DNA from: Hepsetus odoe | Taxonomy: Eukaryota; Chordata; Actinopteri; Characiformes; Hepsetidae | Assembly (NCBI GenBank): GCA_017165825.1 | Contig: CM029384.1 | Span: forward strand, 2,530,715 to 2,594,714 | Reading direction: 5' to 3' | DNA: 64,000 nt | In this document: in pieces, positions 27,801 through 40,600 of the stretch | How positions within the stretch are numbered: the first letter of the stretch is position 1 | Layout of the letters: each line of letters opens with the position of its first letter | The notes under the pieces: generated by a model | Told to the model about the DNA's origin: nothing | Databases searched by the model: none | What the model saw: only the letters and a program-made list of their open reading frames with translations | Program-made: the position numbers and the translations under genes

Positions 27801-30800
27801 TCCACATTCAACAAATCTGAATATCCATAGATTCTGTAGAAGCTAACATGTATATAATAATAGATAAGTGGCAGCAAAACAAGAAACATTGTCACCAGTG
27901 AGCTTCTTGAGCTCAGACTGTGTGGTCTTCAGAGGCTCCAGTGCAAACAAACTGCTGCGTTTCCCACGGCTGTTAATTGGAACTTGTGCAAGCCCTGGTA
28001 TCAGGCCTCACTGGGAATTTGTTTCACCTGCATTAAATGCTTATCCTTGTTGACGAGCAGTTATTTTCTGGAAAGGTCCACCAGGTTGTCAGACCAAGGG
28101 GTCATTAACCTAAAGTACATTTGTAACAGGGTTTTGAAAACTTTAGCAGCACACTTGCATGTGATGGAGAAAACCTAATTAGATTACTGCTAGTACTACC
28201 TGGGAACAAAAAGGATTAAAGGTATAAGGGAATATTCCTCACCTCTGTATGAAAGCTGAATTATATTTTTCTTTTTTCTTTTTTTCTAAATATTTGTGCT
28301 GACGTTCCCAAAGGTGTCTGCTATCATATTCGCACATAACAAACTAAGATGGGTCATGTGGGAGGGGAATTGTGCGAAATATTATAACATGAAAACCCTA
28401 CGAAGACATTTTCATAATGCAAGATTTGTGACATGTAGCTTTTCTGAGGTTTGAACACCAAAATATGAAACTATAGTTGCACAGTAGAAATATTTATTAA
28501 ACTGTATTTAAATCCTTGTTTATTTCTGTGCTAGTTCTGGTTCAGGTAAATTATCTTTTTTTTTTTTTTTTTTTTTGTATCTGATGTTCATGTATCACCA
28601 ATCAGCAAGTGCTTGATGCACAGCTCTGCAGATTCATACAAAACGTAGGTAAGGTTTTGTAGATGTGGGGTTGTGACGCTAACGTAATTGTGAAAATGTG
28701 TTCCTGTAATCAGCTTTAAAAATTGTGATAAGTGAAAATACACACAAAAAAATAGCATATATCTAATGGTTTATATTGCTTTTGTCATTAAGGATCAGCC
28801 AGAATAGCAACTTCTCAGTTACTGACCTTGAGTCAGGTTCTGTGCCCCTAGCTTTGTTGCCGAATATTTTTTTAATTTTCCTGCTGTCTCTTCTTCTCCC
28901 AGGGTTATTTGTTCATCTCAGTACTGGTGAACAGCAACAGTGAGCTGATCAGGCTGATCAATAATGCCATAAAGAATGACCTGTCCAGCAGGAACCCCAC
29001 TTTCATGTGTCTGGCTTTGCACTGCATCGCCAACGTGGGCAGCAGGGAGATGGCCGAGGCCTTCGCTGGAGAGATTCCTCGCATCTTGGTGGCAGGGTGA
29101 GAATATTAACAGGCGATTATGTGGACTCGAGAAGGATCATTGTGCAGTAGGATGATGTTGAACATGACTAGGATGTTTTGCTTAGAAAGGTATTGTAATA
29201 ATAGCTTTGTAGTTTAAATCACTAGCTAAGAGTTTAGACTTGGTAAAAAGAGATTTAAAGTATGAGAAAAAGGGATGATGTGTTAAAATATACAGTTATT
29301 TAGTTTATGCTTAAAATGTAGTGTAAAAGGAGATATTAATTGAAAATAGGATAACTAAAATGTTTATTCCTGTCCACACAAATGAGAGAGGAAAATTTTT
29401 TTTAAAGTTTCTTGTAAGGCAAGTGTGTTCTGTTTTTCCGCTGTGAATTTTGGCAGGGATACGATGGACAGTGTGAAACAATCTGCTGCTCTATGTCTTC
29501 TACGGCTCTACAAGACTTCTCCTGACCTGGTGCTGATGGGAGAGTGGACCTCTCGAGTGGTGCACCTGCTTAATGATCAGCACATGGTGGGTCTAACAAA
29601 TTCTGCTGCCATCACCTCTTCCGTAGCCTGTTGGGATGTTTCACAAAGCTTTAAGCAGTTAGCCAATTCACATGTATTTTTCTGGAATAAGATTTTTATA
29701 GAAATCTTTTGCCTTTTTAATGCTGATTGCTCTTTGTCTGTTTTAGGGCGTCGTCACTGCTGCCATTTCCCTCATCACCTGCCTCAGCCAGAAGAACCCA
29801 GATGAGTTTAAGACCTGTGTGTCCCTTGCAGTGTCTCGCCTCAGCAGGGTGTGTCCCTCTTTTTGCTCAGAAGGATCTGCTGTTTGAAAATTTAAGTGTT
29901 TGCACTTAACCCATGTGGCTTTCCATATTAAAGAAATGTTTACTTGTCTTTTGTTTAGATTGTGTCGTCAGCATCCACTGACCTGCAGGACTACACCTAT
30001 TACTTTGTCCCTGCCCCTTGGCTCTCCTGTAAGCTTCTCCGTCTCCTTCAATGCTATCCTCCTCCTGAGGATGGCGCTGTCAAAGGCCGTCTGGTTGAGT
30101 GTCTCGAGACCATTCTAAACAAAGCGCAAGAGCCGCCCAAGTCCAAGAAGGTCCAGCACTCGAATGCCAAAAACGCCATACTGTTTGAAGCCATTGCCCT
30201 CATCATTCATTATGACAGGTATACACAGCCAACATTTTGAATCTAACTTCATTTTAATTATTTATACCTCATTTCTCCCATAATTATAGATTTCCTAAGT
30301 GCCATCCATTCTCACCATATGGTTAGTGCTCCTAAGGATATCTGTCTTGTTTGGATATTTAGGCATCTTAATCAGATCGTACCCAATAAATGTTTTCTGT
30401 TTCATAATTCAAATCTCAGGGTTTTATTTTCTGGATATATGTAACAGAATTTGAAATTTCTTTTGATGTTGTGAAGTATGACAATCTGTGTCTGACATCT
30501 GTAATGTTTTTGTGCGTGTAGTGAGCCCAATCTCTTGGTGCGGGCCTGCAACCAGCTGGGGCAGTTCCTGCAGCACAGAGAGACCAACTTGCGCTACCTG
30601 GCTCTGGAGAGCATGTGCACTCTCGCCAGCTCTGAGTTCTCTCATGAAGCTGTCAAAACACACATTGAGACAGTTATCAATGCTCTCAAGGTGAGGATAC
30701 AGTTTCTGCGGGAGGTCCTCATACATACAGCCGTTACCAAACATTACTTTCACACCTTTTTGGTGATTGTAAGATGTGCCTGAAAAAAGTATAGATCACA

Positions 30801-33428
30801 AGCTCTTTCTGTATAGAGATGCATAGAGGTAATGTTTATATAATGGGTTCTATATTGTGCGGCATGCATGGGTCCTGAGTAAATGGAACCATTAAGGAAT
30901 AGACTGTTTAGATTGGGTTCCAACAGCTAAAAGGAGATTTAAAAATGGTAATCAGGAAATTTTATTGAACTTTATTCAAACATCGTGTCAGGAAAGAAAA
31001 AGTTAAAGAATAGGCCTTTTAAGTTGTGCTAGGAGGCAACCGACCTCTACATTGATATTTTGATATGTTTGAATTTTTTTCCTCTTGCTTTCTTTCGCAA
31101 TCTCTCTTTCTCTCTCAGACTGAGAGGGACGTTAGCGTCCGTCAGAGAGCAGCCGACTTGCTCTATGCCATGTGTGACCGCAGCAATGCTAAGCAGATTG
31201 TCGCCGAGATGCTAAGTTACCTGGAGACAGCTGACTATTCTATCAGAGAGGAGATGGTGCGTGGATTGTGTTACTGTGTGCTACAGAACTTGCTCTTTAA
31301 TCCTGTTCAGATTATGCTCATGGTACTCCCTTCTGTTGTGCAGGTGTTGAAGGTGGCCATCCTGGCAGAGAAGTATGCAGTGGATTACTCGTGGTACGTG
31401 GACACCATTCTGAACCTTATTCGCATTGCTGGAGACTACGTCAGCGAGGAAGTGTGGTACCGTGTCATTCAGATCGTCATCAATCGGGATGATGTGCAGG
31501 GATATGCTGCCAAGACTGTCTTTGAGGTGCAGATATGTGCTTTATATTCAATAATAGCTTCGTCTTATAGATTGTTTAAAGGTAAAGATATTATCTGAGA
31601 TGTTTTATTAAATTAAGTTAATAAATAAATGGTTTTTAACATGTATGATATCAGATTGGATAGACGTTTCAGGAATATGAGGCATTCATGATTTAAAATT
31701 TGTAACTGCATTCTTGGTTATTTTAGAATTTTTTTACAGCTTGCTTTTTCATTTTGGACACTGAAACTCTTAAACTCTGATCCTTGAACCCAGGCCCTGC
31801 AGGCTCCAGCTTGTCATGAGAACATGGTGAAGGTTGGGGGTTACATCCTGGGAGAATTTGGTAACCTAATTGCTGGTGACCCTCGGTCCAGGTGGGCTTC
31901 TGTTCTCAAATTAATGCTCTGATTAGAGAAAGAAGTCCCTGTGTGACTGTGCACTGATGCTGAATATTTCCCTTTTTTGTCTCTAGTCCGCTGGTTCAGT
32001 TTAACCTGCTGCACTCCAAGTTTCACCTGTGTTCCGTGCCCACACGGGCTCTGCTGCTGTCTGCCTACATAAAATTCATTAATCTGTTTCCGGAGACCAA
32101 AACCACCATCCAGGAAGTGCTGCGCTGTGACAGTCAGATCAGAAACAGTGACGTAGAGCTCCAGCAAAGAGCCGTGGAGTACCTCAAACTCTCCTCCATT
32201 GCCAGCACTGATGTACTGGTGAGAAGGCAGTCACACTCTGGGCTGGCTTACATGAGGATTCGTTAAGTATAAGCACAGGCTTAGGTCTCTGAATTGATCT
32301 GAAGGTATCAGTTTAGTTGCAATGGTATAGAAACCTAAAATCCTATCCTTTTTAGGTTCATTCATTCATTTCAAACTCATTAGAAAGCAAATTTAGAGTT
32401 TTTTGTCCGTATGTGCAAACAGCTCCTCCAGTCATAATTGAATATTCAGTGTGTTTTTAAAAAATTGTAGCAAAACAATCAAATCACTGAATCATTTCCT
32501 TAGGAAATTGTCTTTTGGTTAAATTATCTGTGTGTAGGCCACAGTGCTGGAGGAGATGCCGCCATTCCCTGAGAGGGAGTCATCCATCCTGGCCAAACTG
32601 AAGAAGAAGAAGGGCCCTGGTGCTGTGTCAGGAAATGAACTGGAAGAGGGCAAGAGGGAGGGTGGAGAGCTAAATGGAGCAGGAGAACGGCCTGGAGATA
32701 GCACAGGCATCGGAGCGTCGAACGCTGTGAGAACCCACATGCATTCACACATGCATGTTTGTACGCACTCTCAAGAAATTAAAGATTGGCTGAGACCCAT
32801 ACAGTATCACATGACCATTCTGATGCACTTGCACTTTAGGTGGAAATGTGTCAGCACAAAAATGGAGCTTCCATATGCCACTTCCTTAAATTAAACTGCT
32901 AGGTATATGAACTCTGTTTCCACTTATGTTTTGTGGTGTGTGTGTTTTGTTTTTTCCCCCCTCCTCACCTCCTTCTTTCCCTTTGCTCTTTCAGTCCACT
33001 CCCTCTCCATCAGCTGACCTCCTTGGCCTTCGCTCTGCTGCTCCTGTTAGTGCTGCTCCGGCCAGTGCAGGCAGCCTATTGGTTGACGTGTTCTCGGAGG
33101 CAGGGCCTGCTGCTCCTGCTGCTGGTGTAAATGACGATGGCTTCCTGAGGTAAACAAGGAGGTTAATAATAAACTCAATTAACATCTGCCTGCTTCCTGG
33201 ACTAATGAATGTGAAAATGTTGTTAAGAACTAATTCTAGAAAGCCTTGCTGCTCTTAGGTTTTAGCTGTCTTGTCAGGCTTTCTGCTCTTGTCTTTTGAC
33301 TTTATCACGTGCTCTTTTTGTTTTCCACTTGGTGTTTGTGCAATTTTGTCTCCTTTATCTTACTGTGTATGTGACTGTCTTTCTTTTTTTTTTTTTTCTT
33401 GCTTTCCCTTCTTTTCTCTCTTTCTCTC

Positions 33429-33490
<62 letters not shown>

Positions 33491-36400
33491 CTTGTGTATG
33501 CCTGATTGTTTGCGTGTGTTTTTGTGTTTTTTGTCATCAACTGTCATTGGATGATAGCAGAGATCTGGAACCTCCTACTGAGAGCACTGACTCCTTATTG
33601 GCTGAGGGTCCTGGTGACTCGGAGTAAGGGGCCAGTGGTTGGCTAATGTGTCAATATGAACAATGTGCTAAAATGAACAACTATGTGGACAGTCTATGCA
33701 AACACCAGAAGCTCTGACAGTAGATAGTTTGTATTAAAGGGCCCATTTATTCTTTTTTAAAATGTTAAAAAAAAAAGTTAAAATATAAAAAATGTAGCAT
33801 CCATTCTATAGTCCATGTAGTCTAAATATGGAAACTGAGCTGTAAACCAGTTTTGAATAACTGGATGTTGTAAATAAGAGTAACCCATTTAACTGAAGTT
33901 TTAATAAAAGTTTTGGCTCAGACTGCTTTTTGAATGAGCACAGTACAGGACCGCTGTAGATTAAGATCTGAGGGTGGTGGTGGTCTAGTGGTAGGGTACT
34001 TGCCTATGGACCTATGGCTCAAGAGGTCCCAGGTTTGAATCCCACCACTGGGTCCCTGAGCTGCTCCAGGGGGACTGTCCCTGTAATTAGGACATGGAAG
34101 TCGCTCTGGAGAAGGGCATCTGGTAAATGCCATAAATGTGAATGATCGGTAATAATCAATTTAGCAGTAATTTAAAGATTGAGTAATAAAAATGGAATTA
34201 AAAACATTTAATTTTACTGTTTTAGTTACGACAAGCACACACAATTGTGAATTCTTCTTGGTGCGATTTCCTTGATTCACCAGGGGGAATCTTATTTACT
34301 TTTTGTTTAGTAAGTATTTGTTTTAATAAAATAATTTTGACTGATGTAATTAGATCAGTTTGCACAGCTAAATAGGGAATTACAAATGAAAATAACTAAC
34401 TGGTATCTTTTTGCTGCAAATGCCACACGAAGTCCACAATAAGATGACTAGAAAGAAAAGAAATTATAAATAAAACTATAGAATATGGGCCCTTTAATTG
34501 GTATTGTTACTTGTTAGTTGTATTTGTGTTTATGCTGTCATTTGTGGTGGCTTCTATCTGAAATGCTGTGTGCTGTACTGTGTGGTGTTGTGTTAAAGGT
34601 CCAACCTTGCTGTAAAAACTTGGCTGGGATTTAAAATGCTGGCACTAACTGCTCTGCTTTGTTTTGTTTTGTTTTTTTTGTTTTTTTTCCTCTCCCCTTC
34701 CCTCCACTTCCTCTTGCATCACTGCTTTGGCTGTTTTGGCTGATGCTTGACTCTTTCTCTCTTCCCTCTTTTGATTCTATAACCTCGGTTGTCTCTGAAC
34801 TGAACCCCTTTCTCTCCCTCTCTGCGGGTTTTCCTTTGTTTCTCCACATACTCTTTCTTGTTCCTGCACTCTCAGCTCTGCTCCTCCCTCTGTGGTGTCT
34901 GAAGATCCTGCTCCTCCTCTGCCTGAGTCAGACGAACTGCTTAACAAGTAAGAGCCCCACCCTGCCACTCTCTTCTTTCTTCAAGTTTGTTCTCATGGAA
35001 CAGAATGCTGCATTTTTATCGGTGTTCTTTTATTTCAGTTCTGAACGTTTAGATTGTGACTGATTTAAGGATTTTCTCATCCAACAGATTTAATTAACAT
35101 GCCCCCGAAAGAAGGTCAATGCATAAATAACAAAAAGAAACTTTTCAGTAACCATTTCATTCTTGTCGGTGCATATGAACAACAATGCATAGTAAAATCC
35201 CCTACAGAGGTTCACAAAAAACATGGTGAAAGTTTGCACTCCTGATTAAATTGCATTTTCTTATAGAAACTTAAATGCTGCCTATATTTGCCCATTGTAA
35301 TGAGCAGTAATTATTTATCTGCTTAATTTAAATTCTTGGAAAAAAAAATTTTTAAATGTGAATCAGTTTTAGTGACCTTTTTATTCTGTGCCTCATGATC
35401 AGGAATTGTCATTAAATTAATACTTTTATTTAGAAAATCAATAACATCTATAGTTTTTCAAAAAGATTGACAAGGTGTTAGTGATTTGATTAGTTTGAAT
35501 GTCTTCATTTTGCCTTTGGCTTCCCCTTCCTTTATCTCATCTCATCCTGTCTCTTTCATCACCTTGTAGGTTTGTGTGTAAGAATAATGGAGTTTTATTT
35601 GAAAATCAGCTGCTTCAGATTGGTATTAAGTCTGAATATCGCCAGAACCTTGGTAAGTTGCTGAATTTATTGTTTAATTATTATATAATTGGCCTCTGTT
35701 TGTAGCATTGAGCAGAAAAGTACAACTGTGTGCTGCTTTCTTTTTCTGTGTCTACCAGGGAGGATGTATTTGTTCTATGGCAATAAGACATCAGTGCAAT
35801 TCATCAGCTTCAGTACCACAGTCAGCTGCCCAGGAGAACTTCAGTCTCATATCCTTTACAGATATAAATGCTCACACTCTTTCCTATCTTGTCATTCTCT
35901 CCTCATCTCTCCAACTCATTCTCCCACACACAGTCTCACATTTCTGGCTGAAGGCAATGTATTGTTTGATAGAAAAAAAAGAGCAAAAAAAAAAAAAAAG
36001 AATTAGTTTAAAGAAAAAAAAAAAAACACTTTTTTTTTTTTTTAAAGTGGCAAAAATTAGTTAATTCTTTCCGACCACTTTTATTAATGGTGCATGGATA
36101 CAGATCTTTGAGAACCATTAGTGGCACTTCATATCAGCTGAGGAAAATTGCAAAAATATGATCATTTTTATTTAAACTTGCAGTGCAAAGTGACAAGAAT
36201 GTGTGCCAATAGAAGTACAGTAACAGAAAATAAAAACTGAAGGTGGTATAAGGTGAAAGTGACTATTCTTGTCATTGTGAATACACTGCATAGCACACCA
36301 CAACGAAATTGGACCTCTGCATTTAACCCATGCACACAAATACACACTGTTCATCAGAGGGCAGCTATAAGTGCCTGGGGAGCAGTGTTGGGGACAGTAC

Positions 36401-39400
36401 CTTGCACAAGGGTACCTCAGGGCAATCTACTAGTAAGGGGTTTGAACCCACAATCTTCTGATCGTGTGGCCAACTCCCTTAACCCTTATATAAAAAGGCA
36501 CAGATAAAGCGTTGGTATCAGTCATTAAAACTAACTGAAGACAATAGGGTCGCTAATAAATCATGTTTGTAGTTTGCGCCCTTGACTGATTCCACAGCTG
36601 AATGTCCAATTGAAACCTGTGGATCCCCTAGTGGAGGGAGGTGCTCAGGTGCAGCAGGTCATCAACATTGAGTGTCTTACTGACTTCTCTGATGCACCAC
36701 TTCTCAACATAAAGTTCAGGTAACAATTCTTAATAATGTAATGTGTGCTGGTAGCGGTAGAATATGAGTCTGATCTGTTGATGTTAAGGGTTTTGTTTTT
36801 TTTTTTTCCCAATCAGTTTGTTTTAGTTTGGTGTTAAACTTTTAAATCTACACTGCTTAAAAAAATTAAAGGAACACTTTAATCAGAGTATAGTATCAAG
36901 TCAGTTAAACTTGTGGGATTTTGATCTGGTCAGTTAAGAGTGTTGGTCTGGGGAGGCAGATCCATGGTGGGATGCACAGACCTGTACAGGATAAATGATG
37001 GTGGAATGGGTCCTGGGTTCCTCCTGGTGCTGGATAATGCCTGGTCTCATGTGGCAAGAGTATGAAGGAATGCAGGAATTGATAAATCCAATAGAACATC
37101 TCTGGGACATAACGTTATGGTTCAGTCGACGTTGTCAGGTTGCACCTCAGTCTGTCCTGGAGCTCAGAGATGCCCTGGTCAGGATCTGGGAGGAGATACC
37201 CCAGGACACCATCTGTCATCTCATAAGGAGCATACAAGCATGTGGGGGCCATACAAACTAATGAGTACCATTCTGTGTTGCTGCAATGACATTTCAGCAA
37301 ATTGGACTCGCAGCTGCATCAGTTGTTTAGTTAAAATTTCTTGGTGACTTTGAATTAAGCCCTCTGTAGGTTGATAATTTTCATTTTCGTCAAATGATGT
37401 GGCCTCCTTTTTTTCCTAACATCCCAGCCTTTCCCTATCAATTTGGATTCCTGATTCATGATTTTTTGGAGTCTGGTACCAGTCGACTGTTCATCTACAG
37501 CAAAGAATAGGAACTGGCTTTGAGCAAGCTCTGCCAGACCTGGTGCTCATATGTGAATTTACCATTAGTGAGTTGTTTTATGCTGGATTTAGGCTATAAA
37601 TGATCCTCATACAATTCTTTTCAGACTTTCTTCTACTTGCCTTCCTATTTTTCAAATCTTCTCTACCAGATTCATTATCATTTGGCTTATCTCATAAGAA
37701 AGCAGTCAAATACATTTGAGAGTTGGAGCCTCCATGGATGGGACTAATATTTTAGCTTAAGACCAGTCTTCCCTTGTCTGGAAAAATAAAAAAATGAAAA
37801 CAGGTCAAAATTTGTAGCACTCTGCTGATCAGAGCATGTTTTAAAAAAAAAATTATTGCTATTTTTTGCTTTTTATATCTTCTCAAACTCTTTGTTTCCG
37901 TACTGTTAAACATGCAATTAAGCAGAAAGGTTTTCGATCACGGCTAAAGCAAATATTGTTTGTCAGGATCAATGACATATCAAATTGTCAAAGTGGCCAC
38001 ACCCAGAGCTCACACTTGCTGCTGTTTCAGGTATGGTGGGGCTTTGCAGAACCTTACACTCAAGCTGCCCGTCACCATCAACAAGTTCTTCCAGCCCACT
38101 GAGATGTCCTCTCATGACTTTTTTCAGCGCTGGAAACAGCTCAGCCAGTAAGCGTTTGTATGCGTATGTAATTTTTTGGGAAGTGCAGTGCATTTGGTTC
38201 ATGTCTGGAAAAAAAATCCAGCAAACTGCAATACAGTGACATTCCCACAGGTGTGCAAATGTGTTGAAACTGCTGCATGTCCTAAAATTAATAGTCAGTC
38301 TACTGTCACAGACCTCAGCAAGAAGCACAAAAGATCTTCAAGGCGAACCATGCCATGGACACAGAAGTGCTCAAAGCTAAGGTATGACCGCTCAGTCTTC
38401 AAAGCTGTTGGAAGGTGGGATCAGTTTGTGATGGGTTGCTCTCAGACTTTAGATGGTTTGCAATGAGTAATGTTGGCAGCCTCTAGTGGTAGAAACAGAG
38501 CATGACAGAGCATGTGTATGCTTTTATTAATGTATTTATATAAATATAAACCACAGCTGAGACCATGCAAAAGGAAATTGTTCAACATAATGCTGTAAAA
38601 TTTGTGATGCCATTTATAATTACAGTTTAAACTGTTTTTTTTACAAATATCCAGTGATCTTTCATAAGACATCTGTAAATGAAATAGAACTCCATTGAGA
38701 CTAGACCCAACAATGTTTTAGTGCATTAGTTCTCAAGACACCCCCCCCTGTAAATATCACTGTACATCAAATGTAAAAGTAAAGATAACCACAAGTAAGG
38801 CTTCTGCTCTGTGAATTTAACAAGCATGAGTTCCATTGATCACAATGTTTTTTATTTATTGACTAGTGAATTATTCATGCATAAATCTGAATGCTTGCAT
38901 ACCCTAGTAACAAGTATTTACTCTTCTTTCCTCTGTGTTTGTGTAGTTGCTGGGACTGGGCACAGCACTGCTGGAGAAAGTGGATCCTAACCCCGAGAAC
39001 TTTGTGTGTGCTGGAGTGATCCAAACCAAGGCCCAGCAAGTGGGCTGCCTACTGAGACTTGAGCCCAACGCACAAGCCCAGGTTTGCTCACACTGCCATA
39101 GTAGGGCCAAAGAATTCCTGTGTGTTTACATGCTGTTTGCACTGACATGAGAATTGCTGGGGGCTTTTGGTTACAACACTGTTTTCTAAATCCGACTCAG
39201 GTCTTTAGTCAGATGGTGATCATCCTAATGATCTCTCACTCTCTCACACACACACACACACACACTCTCCAGCCCTGTGCTAGTCTGGTCAGTCTGTGTC
39301 TGTGTTTCATTGCATCTCACTACTGTCTGTGTCTCTGTATCTGCTGCTGCATCTCCAGCCTGGGGAGCAGGTAACACTCATGGCCCTCCTTCCCCTCCTT

Positions 39401-39858
39401 TTTCTTTTTCTTTTCTTTCTTTTTCTTTCCCCCACCCCCTTTTAGCCTCATTTTCTTTTTCTTGTTCTTATTCTTTGTTCTTCATGTATTTCCTTTTTCT
39501 TTCTTTTCCTGTCTCTAAATATTTTTTGAGCCTCCTTTTTATGTTTCTAATTCTTCTTTCGCTCTGACTCGCTCTCTGTGTAGTAGAATCCAGGCCAGTT
39601 GGCGTGTCATCAGTTTTCACACTCCCTTTTTATGTGTGGTTCGTCATGGAGTTTTATTTTTAATAAACGTTTTCACATAACTCAATACAAGCTTAGAATT
39701 TACTACCCACCTCTTGCAGTATTGTCTGCATGTGCATGCGTCCTCTCTCACCTCCCGCCACTTCCTCTTTCTCTCCTCAGATGTACCGGTTGACTCTGCG
39801 TAGCAGTAAGGACACAGTTGCCAAGCGTCTCTGTGAGCTGCTGGCAGAACAGTTCTAG
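21889..39858 (+). CDS. ap2a1: AP-2 complex subunit alpha (adaptin alpha 1)
   Basis: Alpha subunit of the AP-2 clathrin adaptor, which links PIP2-rich plasma membrane, cargo and clathrin/accessory proteins. Coding exons (22, 987 aa, all in frame): 21889-21955, 25145-25356, 28903-29096, 29457-29586, 29747-29848, 29959-30218, 30522-30690, 31119-31256, 31344-31526, 31794-31891, 31987-32218, 32538-32726, 32995-33149, 33558-33623, 34876-34947, 35570-35652, 35759-35848, 36596-36719, 38031-38147, 38312-38381, 38947-39081, 39781-39858. Seen: start [15 protein letters not shown]2-binding KKKY at 55-58; helical-repeat trunk to about residue 620; Pro/Ala/Ser hinge with DLLGL; C-terminal ear from about 735 with FFQRWKQL. 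Human AP2A1 is 977 aa. Exon 14 (22 codons) corresponds to the segment absent from the human isoform B. Intron 17 is AT-AC. AP2A2 is the alternative, but synteny with prmt1 and rras and the hinge favour AP2A1. Confidence 0.96.
22715..23050 (+). mobile_element. Non-LTR retrotransposon C-terminal relic (ap2a1 intron 1)
   Basis: The + strand reads, with frameshifts, a non-LTR RT tail: RLRWYGH-like region, then [20 protein letters not shown] near 22895-22955 and a WSERGRR-like end. Such [11 protein letters not shown] tails are common in fish and other animal RTE/jockey-like elements. Clade not assigned. Confidence 0.6.
23051..25144. other. Remainder of ap2a1 intron 1
   Basis: Apart from a short TAAA repeat (23680-23705) and a poly(T) run at about 24954-24974, I see no exon, RNA gene or recognisable repeat here. 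Confidence 0.6.
26810..27022 (-). repeat. SINE family A copy (ap2a1 intron 2)
   Basis: Antisense copy with GAAAGTGACTATTGTCATTG, GCAGCACAACAAAATTCA, GGGGAGCAGTGATGGGGATG and CTCAGGGTAACCTACTGG. The head is partly lost. Confidence 0.88.
33431..33489 (+). repeat. (TG)29 tract upstream of ap2a1 exon 14
   Basis: A 59-base uninterrupted TG run lies 68 bases before the exon 14 acceptor. On the transcript this is UG repeat, a binding site for TDP-43 and CELF proteins (established). Its position beside a likely alternatively used exon makes regulation plausible. Confidence 0.95.
33558..33623 (+). other. ap2a1: ap2a1 probable cassette exon 14 with NAGNAG acceptor
   Basis: 66 bases, phase-preserving (previous exon ends and next exon begins in compatible phases), encoding [21 protein letters not shown] at about residues 710-731. 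The acceptor is TAGCAG, so splicing can begin at 33558 or 33561, adding or dropping one Ser. The position equals the 22-residue segment (706-727) that distinguishes human AP2A1 isoforms A and B. Skipping is inference from homology. Confidence 0.75.
33966..34142 (+). repeat. SINE family B, sense copy (ap2a1 intron 14)
   Basis: The tRNA-like head GGTGGTCTAGTGGTAGGGTA (box A), box B AGGTTTGAATCCC, then CCTGAGCTGCTCCAGGGG and the tail CATCTGGTAAATGCCATAAATG. A useful reference copy for the family. Confidence 0.93.
35849..36595 (+). other. ap2a1: U12-type AT-AC intron 17 of ap2a1
   Basis: The coding phase requires the exon to end ...CAG TCT C at 35848, where the intron begins ATATCCTTT, an exact U12 5' splice site. 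The 3' end is CCCTTGACT (branch-site-like, 36579-36587), then GATTCCAC, with the exon resuming AG CTG AAT at 36596. The joined codon gives SQLNVQ, matching the conserved adaptin ear (human QTQLAVQ). No GT donor in the right phase exists nearby. The branch A to acceptor distance is about 10 bases, typical for minor-spliceosome introns. Confidence 0.88.
36250..36488 (-). repeat. SINE family A inside the AT-AC intron
   Basis: Antisense copy: GTGAAAGTGACTATTCTTGTC, CACCACAACGAAATTGGACC, TGCCTGGGGAGCAGTG and GGGTTTGAACCCACAATC. The head (CTAGGCCACC) is missing. Confidence 0.9.
36850..37350 (+). mobile_element. Tc1/mariner-like element relic (ap2a1 intron 18)
   Basis: The left end CACTGCTTAAAAAAATTAAAGGAACAC resembles the terminal inverted repeat of a widespread fish DNA transposon. 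From about 37087 the + strand frame reads [10 protein letters not shown], then [20 protein letters not shown] and QACGGHTN with a stop, the C terminus of the transposase. The catalytic core is deleted or frameshifted. Confidence 0.8.
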
Positions 39859-40600
39859 AACCAGCCTCTAGAGCCTGCGTCTAGACCATCACCTTCTAGA
39901 ACCAAGAAGAACCATGACCAGACCAGCGTTCCACCTTCCAGAACCCTGAACAAAGAATCTACAGAAGCATTCATACATAAGGGAAAAAGCAGCTGCCAGC
40001 CTTGGGGCAGCAATATTACTGTCCTAATTCTGATAATTATGGATTATTATTGTATATTATCATCAGCGCTACCATTCTTGTTTTTATTGGTGTTTACCTG
40101 TGTGTGAGCATTGAAACGAAAGAGTGTCCACCTGAGTGTATGCGTGAGTGTGTTTGTGTGTGTGCGAGCGTGCATGAAGGAATAGTAATTGTACGATTTT
40201 CCGTCCTGCCTGTTAACCTGTCCGCCTGTGCTTGTGTTGACAGCTGGTGTTGGTCATGGAAGGAGCAGAAGAAAAAGGGAGAGATGAAGAGAGAGACTAG
40301 GAGAGGAGAGATCCTGCCCCTCTCTCTCTTCATCCCTCTATGTGAGTTCCACAACATTTCAGCCTATAAGCATTCCTGGGACATACTTAGGAGAACATTA
40401 AACACACACTTGTCTCACGTGTCTTGGTGCACATGAGCCGTTTTTGTGGAACATTCCTTGTTGGCTAGTCAGAGAAGGGTCTTTGAAGGACTGGCTCAGT
40501 GTGATGAAGTCTCTGAGCTGGAAAAAAATAAACACTGCAATCAGAATACACTAAAATATGGCACTTCATAAAGAATCACTACCCTCTGCCCCATTCCTTT
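39859..40600 (+). other. ap2a1: ap2a1 3' UTR with polyadenylation signal
   Basis: After the stop at 39856-39858 the first AATAAA is at 40527-40532, about 670 bases downstream. A longer 3' UTR cannot be excluded. Nothing coding is seen. Confidence 0.55.

Noticed and set aside
36995..37261. 88-residue + strand protein
   Set aside because: Transposase C-terminal relic (NPIEHLWD...GGHTN) inside an ap2a1 intron.
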